Source of the DNA: Antilocapra americana
Lineage: Eukaryota; Chordata; Mammalia; Artiodactyla; Antilocapridae
Length of the DNA: 64,000 bases
Assembly (NCBI GenBank): GCA_007570785.1
Contig: ML662445.1
Coordinates: forward strand, 293,776 to 357,775
Direction: 5' to 3'
Positions within the stretch are counted from its first letter, which is position 1. Each line of letters begins with the position of its first letter. The notes under the pieces are model-generated. The model saw nothing but the letters and a program-made list of their open reading frames with translations. It searched no databases and was not told the origin of the DNA. The position numbers and the translations under genes are program-made. Positions 55,550 through 64,000 of the stretch are shown here, one piece after another.

Positions 55550-56405
55550 AAATCAGGTTCTCAGGTATGGTTTGTACCCTTTCCAGGCCTGAGGAGCTCA
55601 GGCCACCAGGTGCTTGGTGAGCGCACTGTCCCAGGCAGACCATACGTCTTAATCACCTCTCTGGTCCCAGCTGCTTGGTTTCCCAGATGTGCTGCAAGAG
55701 CACCGTCTCAGGTGTGCCATGTGTCTCCCCTGGGGAGCTGATCTCAGGCTGCGACCCTCCTGGCAGATGTCAACCATCCAGGATCCCAGGAAGACTTGGT
55801 TGGCAACTGGAAGCCTGCTTGCAGTTTGGTAGGGGATGTCATCTCTGGGGCTGAGTTTGCCCCTCACCTTCCAGCTGTGCCTGTCGCCCACCTGCCTCTC
55901 TGCCTCCGGCAGGGGCATGGGCCAGTCCACAGCCTGCTAGCTCTCCTCTCGTATTGGCTCAATCCTTTGTTCTGTGAGCCGGCCAGGCTGGCAGTTGCAA
56001 GCATCTGGGCTATTTCTCCACTGGGAGTTGCGATTAAGGCGCGTATTCCGTGGGGTTGTTTTTTTCCCCCTCCTGGTTATGTTGCCCTCTGAGATTCCAA
56101 AACTCCACAGACCCGCTGGTGAGAGGGTTTCCTGGTGTTTGAAAACTTCTCCTTTTTCATGACTTCTTCCCCAGGATGGATCTCTGTCCCTAACTCTTTG
56201 TCTCTCTTTTCATCTTTTATATTTTGTCCTACCTCCTTTTGAAGAGAATGGGCTGCCTTTCTGGGTGCCTGGTGTCCTCTGCCAGCATTCAGAAGTTGTT
56301 TTGTGGAGTTTGTTCAACGTTCAAATGATCTTTTGATGAATTTGTTGGAGAGAAAGTGGCCTCCCCATCCTATTCCTCCACCATCTCAGGACCACCCCGC
56401 CCCCC
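55550..56405 (-). mobile_element. L1 5' UTR (internal promoter region), antisense
   Basis: GC-rich sequence that reads on the minus strand as the start of a bovid L1: GGCGGGGTGGTCCTGAGATGG, then GTGGAGGAATAGG and the block ending near 55550. The L1 5' UTR normally carries an RNA polymerase II promoter. The rest of this L1 is missing. ORFs of 93-98 aa here (55649-55930; 55796-56092) are incidental. Confidence 0.75.
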
Positions 56406-56722
56406 TTCTTTGTATTCTTGCCACCTCTTCTTAATATCTTCTGCTTCTGTTAGGTCAATACAAGTTCTGTCCTTTATTGTGCGTATCTTTGCATGAAATA
56501 TTCCCTTGTTATCTCTAATTTTCTTGAAGAGATCTCTAGTCTTTCTTTCCCATTCTATTGTTTTCCTCTATTTCTTTGCATTGATCACTGAGGAAGACTT
56601 TCTTATCTCTCCTTGCTATTCTCTGGAACTCTGCATTCAAATGGATATATCTTTCCTTTTCTCCTTTGCCTTTAGCTTCTCTTCTTTACTCAGCTATTTG
56701 TAAGGCCTCCTCAGACAACCAT
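56406..56722 (-). mobile_element. BovB internal fragment, antisense
   Basis: Matches the endonuclease/reverse-transcriptase linker region of the large BovB at 28480-28790 (TTGTATTCTTGCCACCTCTTC; TTAATATCTTCTG). Confidence 0.88.
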
Positions 56723-57171
56723 TTGAGGAAACAAACCAGAGTTGGGCAGGAAGAAATGCTGCCGCCTTGTGGCCATTTCCCATAACAACAACTTAAAAAC
56801 GGGTGCTAATGATCTCTGAATATTCACAAGGCATGTAGGGCTGGAAAGAACACCTACTCTCAAGTAAAGTCCTTGAGGTAAATCACCAAAAAAAGAATTC
56901 AAAACAGAGTCAACGTTCAAGAAGCCAGTTTCAACAGCAAACTGTACTCTCACTGTATAAGATCAAAAAACACATGGAAGCATACTCCACATGACTACCA
57001 AATCAATGCAAATCAAAACACATGGAGGAATTACCTCACCATAGTCAGAATGACCATCATCAGAAAGATCCACAAATAACAAATGCTTCAGATCTTGAAG
57101 ACAAAAGGGAATCTTCCTACACTCTTGGTGGGGATGTAATGGGTGCAGCCACTGTGAAAAACAGCACTGAG
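56723..57171 (+). repeat. Unclassified module copy 2 plus old L1 ORF2 fragment
   Basis: 56735-56990 is the second copy of the module at 43375-43650; 57000-57171 is decayed L1 ORF2 C-terminus up to CTTGGTGGGGATG. It continues at 57956 after a BovB. Confidence 0.55.
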
Positions 57172-57955
57172 TTCAGTTCAGTTCAGTTCAGTCATTCAGT
57201 CGTGTCCGACCCCTGGCACGCCAGGCCTCCCTGTCCATCACCAACTCCCAGAGCCTACTCAAACTCATGTCCATCGAGTCAGTGATGCCATCCAACCATC
57301 TCATCCTCTGCCATCCCCTTCTCCTCTTGCCTTCAGTCTTTCCCAGCATCAGGGTCTTTTCCAATGAGTCCATTCTTCACATCAGGTGGCCAAAGTATTG
57401 GGGCTTCAGCCTCAGCATCAGTCCTTCCAATGAATATTCAGGACTGATTTCCTTTAGGATGGACTGGTTGGATCTCCTTGCAGTCCAAGGGACTCTCAGG
57501 AATCTCCTCCAACACCACAGTTCAAAAGCATCGATTCTTTGGTGCTCAGCTTTAACAAACCATAGCTTTGACTAGACGGACCTTTGTCTGCAAAGTAATG
57601 TCTCTGCTTTTTAATATGCTGTCTAGGTTGGTCACGCCTTTCCTTCCAAGAGTAAGCATCTTTTAATTTCATGGCTGCAGTCACCATCTGCAGTGATTTT
57701 GGAGTCCCCCAAAAATAAAGTCTCTCACTGTTTCCATTGTTTCCCCATCTATTTGCCATGAAGTGATGGGACTGAATGACATTATCTTAGTTTTTTTAAC
57801 ATTGAATTTTAAGCCTATTTTTTTCACTCTCCTCCTTCATTTCCATCAAGAGGCTCTTTAGCTCTTCTTCACTTTCTGCCATAAGGGTGGTGTCATCTGC
57901 ATATCTGAGATTATTGATATTTCTCCCGGTAATCTTGATTCCAGTTTGTGCTTCA
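57172..57955 (-). mobile_element. BovB LINE, 3' part, antisense
   Basis: Inverted tail with four TTCAG units (57176-57192), the C-terminal blocks and an intact YADD (57796-58008 frame). Confidence 0.93.
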
Positions 57956-58650
57956 TGGAGGTTCCTTAAAAAACTCAACACACGTACCATATGATCCAGC
58001 AATCCCACTCTTGGGCTCAGATATGAAGAAAAGTCATAATCTGAAATGACTTGTGCACCCCTATATTCAGAGCAGCACTATTTACTAGAGCTGAGATAGA
58101 GAATCAACCAACAAGATCAGGGATGGAAAAGTGAAGACTAAGCGAGACAACTAGATACTGGAATACTCCTCACTCATAAAGCAGAATTAAATAAATAATG
58201 TTCTTGGAAAAGCAGAAATGGACCAAGGCATGGACCATGTGATGGACCATGACCACGCACAGTGGAGTCAATCAGAGAGAGAGAAATATCATCAGATATC
58301 ACCTACAGGTGGAATCTATCAATTTGTACCAATAAACTACTATACAAAAGAGAAACAGACTTACAAACTTCGACAACCAACAATTTCCAAAAATAAAAAA
58401 AAATAGAAAGAAGGATAAATTAAGACTTTTGCATTATCACATACACTAATATATATCCAATAGATAATCATAAAGGACATACTGAGTTGTACAGAGAACC
58501 CTACTGAACACACTGTTCAGAGCAAGAGTAGATACACATCTACATATAGCTGAATCAAGTTCCTGAACACCTAAAAAAAACACATTGGACATCTAAAAGT
58601 CCACACTATTCCAAAATATAATAAAGAAAGGCAATAACAAAGAATATTCA
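57956..58650 (+). mobile_element. Old L1 3' end
   Basis: GGAGGTTCCTTAAAAAACTC continues the ORF2 fragment from 57171; then a decayed 3' UTR with CTACTATACAAAAGAGAAACAG. No intact tail. Confidence 0.65.
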
Positions 58651-58654
58651 AAAT

Positions 58655-59757
58655 ACCATACAGTTGCACTCATTTCACATTCTAGCAAGGTAATGCTCAA
58701 AATTCTTCAAGTTAGGCTTCAACAGTACATGAACTGAGAAATTCAGTGTGCATGCTGGATTTAGAAAAGGCAGAGAAACTGGAGATAAAATTGCCAACAT
58801 CCATTGGATCATGGAAAAAAGAAAGGGAATTTCAGAAAAACACCTTCTTCACTGGCAACACTAAAGCCTTTGAACATGTGGATCACAACAAACTGTGGAA
58901 AATTCTTCAAGAGATGGGAATGCCAGACCACCTGACCTGCCACCTGAGAAACCTGTATGCAGGTTAACAAGCAACAGTTAGAACTGGACATGGAACAACA
59001 GACTGGTTCCAAATCGGGAAAGGAGTACATCAAGGCTGTATATTGTCACCCTGCTTATTTAACTTATATACAGAGTACATTATGCAAAATGCCAGGCTGG
59101 ATGAAGCACAAGCTGGAATCACGATTGCCAGGAGAAATATCAGTAACCTCAGATATGCAGATGTCATCACCCTTATGGCAGAAAGTGAAGAAGAACTAAA
59201 GAGCCTCTTGATGGAAGTAAAAGAGGAGAGTGAAAAAGGTGGCTTAAAGTTCAACATTCAGAAAACTAAGATCATGGCATCTGGTCCCCTCACTTCATGG
59301 CAGATAGATGGGGAAACAGTGGAAACAGTGGCTGACTTTATTTTTCTGGGCTCCAAAATCATTGCAGATGGTGATTGCAGCCATGAAATTAAAAGACGCT
59401 TGCTCCTTGGAAGGGGAGTTATGACCAATCAGGATAGCATATTAAAAAGCAGAGACATTACTTTGCTCACAAAGTTCCATCTAGTCAAAGCTATGGTTTT
59501 TCCAGTGGTCATGTATGGATGTGAAAGTTGGACCATAAAGAAAGCTGAGAACCAAAGAACTGATTCTTTTGAACTGTGGTATTGGAGGAGATTCCTGAGA
59601 GTCCCTTGGACTGCAAGGAGATCCAACAAGTCCATCGTCCTGAATATTCATTGCAAGGACTGATGCTGAAGCTGAAGCTTCAATACTTTGGCCACCTGAT
59701 GTGAAGAACTGACTCATTTGAAAAGACCCTGATGCTGGGAAAGATTGAAGGTGGGAC
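58655..59757 (+). mobile_element. BovB LINE, 5'-truncated, cut by ERV2
   Basis: Starts at TTGCACTCATTTCACATTC, almost the same BovB position as the copy at 3463. The frame 59043-59663 is open for 206 codons and covers the palm to the C-terminal region; YADD reads YADV. It ends inside the tail region at AAGATTGAAGGTGGGAC where the ERV2 LTR begins; the remaining BovB tail would be beyond the window. Confidence 0.92.
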
Positions 59758-60199
59758 TGTTGCTGAAACCAGTACTCGAGGAGGCAAGCAGCGCACTTGG
59801 AGAGTTGGAGAACTCAGGTTTATTATGCTGATGGGCCCAGAGGAGTTGGCACTCCAAACTCTGAGCCCCAAACAAAGAGATTACAGAGTTTTTATAGACC
59901 TACTATAGTGGGCAACACTAGCTCTTAATAGGCTCATTTAAACTAAGGGGTTTTGTGCACGCAGGAACAGTGGTCAAGATGGGGAGGTGGATGCCTGACC
60001 TAGACAGGCATGATTAAGCAGGTTTTCAGGGGCTGGGTGTCTGCAAAGAACAGGACAAGGGTGTGTGAGATAAACTCCGGTTCCTAGTATTGCAAGTCCC
60101 CACTTTCTAAGACTGAGTGACCTATGTGATCCAGACTTTGCAAGGAGCAAGCTGAGTTGCAGAGGCAGAAGGAGGTAAAATTTTAACTTTTCCTCTTCA
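59758..60199 (-). repeat. ERV2 3' LTR
   Basis: On the minus strand it starts TGAAGAGG after the polypurine tract and ends CAACA. TATAAAA box at 59890-59896 and AATAAA at 59819-59824 (both minus). About 440 bp; no resemblance to the ERV1 LTR except the terminal CAACA. Confidence 0.88.
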
Positions 60200-60211
60200 T
60201 TCCCCCTTCTT
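60200..60211 (-). promoter_or_regulatory. ERV2 polypurine tract
   Basis: AAGAAGGGGGAA on the minus strand directly abuts the LTR start and fixes its boundary. Confidence 0.88.
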
Positions 60212-60239
60212 GATGCTTCTCTCACTCATTGCAGAAAGC

Positions 60240-60926
60240 ATCATCTCATGTTTTGGTAGGACATTCAGAGCTCCCCATTGTTTAGGGGGCTGTATTGAGC
60301 TATTACCACTTGGAACTTTATGGATTCAATCCGAGAGGTTATGAACTGGGTAATAGCATTGAGAATAAATACAAGGGCCAAACAAGAGCACCAGAAAGAA
60401 CATGAAGATAGGACAGGGTAAGGGAGAAGCCACGATGCCCAGCTCCAGATATTGTTCCAGTTACCCCAGGAATTTACTAGTTCCTCTCTCCTTTTTATGG
60501 TTCATTTCCCTTAGCTGTTGGGCCATGTCCGACTATGCCTGACTGGTTTACATAAAAGCAGCATTCTTCGTTCACGAAGAGGCAGAGTCCTCCCTTTTCA
60601 GCTGTCAGTAGATCTAACTCCCTCCTATTCTGTAAAACCACCTCAGCCAGGGAGTCCAGTTGGTCTTGTAAGGCCACTAACAATTTAGCTACTCTCTCAA
60701 TGTCATCTGTGAAGTCTTTGGATGGTGTAATGTAAAAGGTGGGTGATGAAGCAATTTCTCGTATTCCCATACCTATCTCAGCCAAGATTCCCAAGCCAAC
60801 TAGTATGAGTATAAACTGGATGGCTCTTTTTGACCACGTATATGCTGTGAGAGGTAAAGTGAGAGTCTGGTTGTTAGGGACAATATTCATCTGGGGAATG
60901 AGGAAAACTAAGGTGCAGATAACCAC
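60240..60926 (-). pseudogene. env: ERV2 env transmembrane-subunit remnant
   Basis: A 143-codon open frame (60495-60926) carries a hydrophobic fusion-peptide-like stretch (about residues 35-59), a heptad-type region and the CX6CC motif (residues 115-123) that marks gammaretroviral-type TM, which in the virus bonds to the surface subunit. The segment before it, about residues 99-115, is the conserved region next to CX6CC. After a stop at 60495, a membrane-anchor-like stretch continues to about 60360. The TM subunit drives membrane fusion in intact viruses; here the frame is broken and the surface subunit is mostly absent. Confidence 0.85.
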
Positions 60927-61152
60927 CTAGTTGACAGATAGACATAAGTAAGCATCTGCCCCATAAACAAAGAAAAGGGCTTGATGGGGGCAGCACTGTC
61001 TCTTAACAGCAAGGGACACCAAAAGGCTGCAAAGCAGCCTGAACATAACAGATAGCTGAAACTAGCAACAGGTTTTCTCCACATCTTTGGGTTGTCATGA
61101 CTATAGCAACTGAGCCTATCATGAAAAGGGGTCAGTTATATTATGGGGCAAT

Positions 61153-61350
61153 TTAGTTAATAGGGAGAATTGATCTTAAGAGACATCTAATAAGAATAGG
61201 GCTTCCCACTACAGTGAGATAACAGACAGCTAACTGCAGCTTCAGACCCAAATCCCAGTCCTGGGGTGCGACTGAAGCTAGTCCTATAGTGAAGAGCACA
61301 GCAGTAATAGCAATCAGGGGTAGAGTCCAGAGTTGATGATGAAAATCCAT
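61153..61350 (-). pseudogene. env: ERV2 env N-terminal leader remnant
   Basis: 65 codons starting with Met, followed by a hydrophobic signal-peptide-like core (residues about 8-25) and ending at a stop. It lies between pol and the TM frame, where env begins. Only about 230 bp separate it from TM, against roughly 1 kb or more in intact gammaretroviruses, so most of the surface subunit is deleted. Confidence 0.6.
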
Positions 61351-61370
61351 TGATACTTTGATAGCCAGAC

Positions 61371-61500
61371 TCTCAAGCTTCCACTGTGCATTGACCAGTC
61401 AGCTGTCGGAGTGTGGCTGGAGCAAGGCTGTAGAATCCTCAAGCTTCTGCTGTGCATTGACTAGTCAGCTCCCGGAATGACTAGAGCAGGGCTCAGTGTC
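61371..61500 (-). repeat. Tandem duplication between ERV2 pol and env
   Basis: About 64 bp at 61373-61436 recurs at 61439-61500 (shared CTCAAGCTT, TGTGCATTGAC, AGTCAGCT). Non-coding. Confidence 0.85.
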
Positions 61501-61559
61501 CTTTATGGGTGAGGGTCATTGTTTTTGGAGCCAGACCTTGAGGAGGTTTTTGGGGTCCC

Positions 61560-61890
61560 TAACTGCTTTCCAGGTGTCCTCATCGCAGGAAGTTGCTGCC
61601 TCCTTGGAGCCAAGGGATGACACCTATAACTCTAACAGCAGTAGGGGTTGCCATGGCAACTGTGTGAGGGCCTGTCCAAACCGGCTGAAGTGGTTCCTTT
61701 CCCCAGTCTCTAACCCATACCTCATCTCCTGGCTGATAGGGATGAACCTCATTACCCAGTGGAATGGGTGTCCTCTCTCAGGTTTCTCAGGCAATATGGC
61801 AGAAGACTTTTCCAGGGCCTGGAGGTGTTGGGACATCTCCAGGTCAACTAGTTGTTGGTGGTCTCCCTTGAGCTTTTTTATCACTGGGGT
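61560..61890 (-). pseudogene. pol: ERV2 pol remnant (integrase C-terminus)
   Basis: Begins in the frame of 61624-61884 and shifts by one near 61760, after which the residues around PGDEVWV match the C-terminal DNA-binding part of gammaretroviral integrase. Position just before env is correct. The reverse-transcriptase and integrase cores are not visible in this window. Confidence 0.6.
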
Positions 61891-61933
61891 GGTCTCCCAT
61901 ATAAGATCTCAAAGGGAGAATAGCCTGAGGACC

Positions 61934-62134
61934 TCAGGGTTCATTTACAGAGGGTGATGAAAATAAGGCAGCTTGTCTGGCAGCACTATCTGGGTGTTGT
62001 CTGGTGGATATTCTTGTTATACTACTACTTGGAGAAACAAACTTAACAAGAAAGTTAAAGATATATGGCCCAAAGATTAATAGAAGTAGGAAAACTGCTG
62101 AGGCATTAGCTAGGAGAATGCTAGGTCCAGACAT
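61934..62134 (-). pseudogene. ERV2 hydrophobic segment upstream of integrase
   Basis: A 66-codon ORF with a run of LLLLIFGP followed by FLVKFVS resembles an Env membrane anchor. It lies 5' of the integrase remnant, where no env sequence should be, suggesting rearrangement or a mosaic element. Confidence 0.4.
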
Positions 62135-62149
62135 TGGTTCATGACATTA

Positions 62150-64000
62150 GTGCTTCTCTAGGCATAAGAAGATGTTAGAACTTGGACTTATAAAAATCCT
62201 TACCTGAAAACATCTGACTATCCAAAGGCCTGTTTTTCTGGGTTTTCCCAGAACAAAGAATGCCTTATTTTTTGAACTACTGAACTCTTTTCAAAGGGAG
62301 TTCAACCTTGTTGAAGGTCAGCATCTTGCAGTGTTCATGATTTAATCTTTGTAGAGGCAGCTGGTAAGGGCCAATGTTCAGTCAGCAGGGCCCCTTCATA
62401 GTCATATTTGACCACGTCTGGGGGGCGTTTCATGGTCATTGTGTCCTGCGGTGCTGGGAAGGCTCATTCCCAGGTCTAACAAAGATTCCACTGACAGGCC
62501 ACACAATGTGTTGCACTAGACCAGGCCTTGTAAGTAGCAAGTCTCTGGACCATACCTGTCTTACTAGCCTCTTTGTCCAGGAAAATATTTCCTCTTGTTG
62601 CTTCTTAATTATTACAATTATTGATCTTATATGGAAGTGCATATTATCATAGCCTCAGTTACACATTTGGTAACATAAGAAGTAATCTTCTGAAACAAGC
62701 TACATAGAAAATAATATAGCTAGCAGTTATTAGTAAGGTCACAAGCAAGAATTTAAGTCAAGAACTTTCATTGGGTATAGCCCAGTATACCCCAGGTCAT
62801 CTGTCTCAGTTAAACGATTATAGCCAAGTGTTAATCTCCTGGTTGTACATCATGGAGCATCTGACTTTTATCCAAAGACTGGTTACTGAGATAAGCTTTG
62901 TAAACAATCTTAGAGTGTCCTTTCTAATAACGAAATTAAAACTTTTAGCAACATAACATAACAAGGAACTCTCTCAGAAGTGAGTCTTAGTAAGCACAGA
63001 CCTTAATTAACAAAACTAGAACTTAATATTTAGGGAAACATAATTTTTTCTTTTTTCTTTGGAGAACTCACTGTGAGGGCATTAACAGTGTAGCCAGGTA
63101 AGGCTTGAACCCATCAAATAAAAATGAGGTCTGTCAGGGAGCCAGGAAAAGCCAAGCAGCTGTCTTGGATTTCCCATAGCCCTGGCTCTTTGATTTTCAG
63201 TTGTTGTTTATCCATTTTTAATTTTCTGATTTAAGACCAGACTATTGCCATGTTTTAAGGACACGAAGATAGCAAAAATCTAACCATGAAGGGTTATTTT
63301 TTGTAGAAGCAGAATGAGCTTTGTCCACATATACCATAATCTTAAATAATGTTTATTTACTTTACCAAAGTAACAAAAAGATTTTAAAAACAAATATAAA
63401 TCACTTAAAGGCAAAGAAGTTCATAATCTGTTATCAAAAGCTGTATTTTAAGAAAACTCTGTTCTCTAAACAGAGTTTAGAGTCTGGTACCAGCTTACTG
63501 TTAACAACAAAATTTATTTATCTGTTTAATCTTAGAAAGTCTTTCCCATAAATCTTGAAGAACTATCAGTATTCTTCTAAAAGCATGAGAGTAAAACCAT
63601 AGAAGGCATGTTTAAAATCTGATTCTATTGCAATTGACAAAGAAACCTGGTTATAACATTTTAATATGATAACTAGAATTATAATTGACCATATTTTATC
63701 AAGGCATGTCAAATCTATATGAATTTCACCTAATTTTAGAATATCTATATTAGTAACATCAATCATACAGTATAACCTGAAAAGATTTTTCACCCCTTTA
63801 ACAGTATTTCCCATGTAATTTAACATGCCCAATGAACCCAGGTAGCTTAGTAGCTCTTTGGGATGTCTCAGGGGCCCTCTGAAGCATCCTAACAATAGCT
63901 AGAAGTCAAATTATTTAGGAAGTTTTGTTGATAAATATCAAAAGGATTTATAACACTCAGTCGGGTAGGGTCATATAAGTTACTGTGAAATAATAGTTAT
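62150..64000 (-). other. ERV2 interior, decayed, homologous to ERV1 interior
   Basis: Colinear with ERV1 18890-21450. It has a 109-codon open frame (63566-63895) of unknown identity. No pol motif recognised. The element continues past the window end. Confidence 0.65.

Larger units (their letters stand above)
59758..64000 (-). mobile_element. ERV2: second gammaretrovirus-like provirus, antisense, incomplete in window
   Basis: Reading on the minus strand toward lower coordinates: decayed interior (64000-62150), an integrase C-terminus, env leader, env transmembrane subunit, polypurine tract and LTR. The 5' LTR and gag lie past the window end. Its interior is homologous to ERV1, but its LTR is not. 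Deletions and frameshifts affect pol and env. Confidence 0.85.

Noticed and set aside
57172..57192. (TTCAG)n microsatellite
   Set aside because: It is the inverted terminal repeat tract of BovB, present at every BovB 3' end.

Overview
This window comes from a ruminant (bovid) nuclear genome. The evidence is the set of repeats: tRNA-Glu-derived Bov-tA SINEs, RTE-type BovB LINEs ending in (ACTGA)n, a young bovid L1 with a characteristic G-rich 3' UTR, and two endogenous retroviruses (ERVs). I found no intact host protein-coding gene, no functional RNA gene and no CRISPR array. Nearly every long open reading frame is a piece of L1 ORF2, BovB ORF, ERV, or an antisense or chimeric shadow of these. 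There is a 400-N assembly gap at 53563-53962.

Layout. 1-12.4 kb: mostly low-complexity, AT-rich sequence with ancient L1M fragments, about eight Bov-tA SINEs, a DNA-transposon remnant and two BovB copies. One ancient antisense L1M (about 3250-5440) was hit by BovB, which was itself hit by a short L1, and separately by a SINE; each step has readable target-site duplications (TSDs). 12.47-23.24 kb: one degenerate gammaretrovirus-like provirus (ERV1, + strand) with two LTRs, a proline-type primer binding site (PBS), a gag start, remnants of the interior and a polypurine tract. A 3.4-kb antisense L1 sits inside its PBS. 23.24-24.0 kb: a CpG-rich block of unknown origin directly beside the 3' LTR. 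24-33.7 kb: L1 3' ends and at least four antisense BovB copies, one of them nearly full length with another BovB and an L1 inside. 33.7-41.7 kb: three stacked sense L1s. 41.8-48.5 kb: older L1 debris carrying an LTR block with two promoter/polyA sets, an unassigned segment with a candidate exon, and more BovB and SINE copies. 48.5-58.6 kb: older L1s interrupted by BovB and by a young L1 with an inverted 5' half (twin priming), plus an antisense L1 5' UTR. 58.7-64 kb: a BovB cut by a second ERV (ERV2, - strand), which has its own LTR and a readable env transmembrane-subunit remnant and runs off the window.

The genes do not form a pathway. The biology is layered retrotransposition, and the nesting gives a relative clock: L1M, then older L1 and BovB, then ERVs, then young L1. 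The most informative observations are the L1 that split the ERV PBS, the shared interior but unrelated LTRs of the two ERVs, the CpG block, the twin-primed L1 across the gap, a possible L1 3' transduction of BovB sequence, and a candidate exon at about 46 kb. I saw no convincing new biological system.
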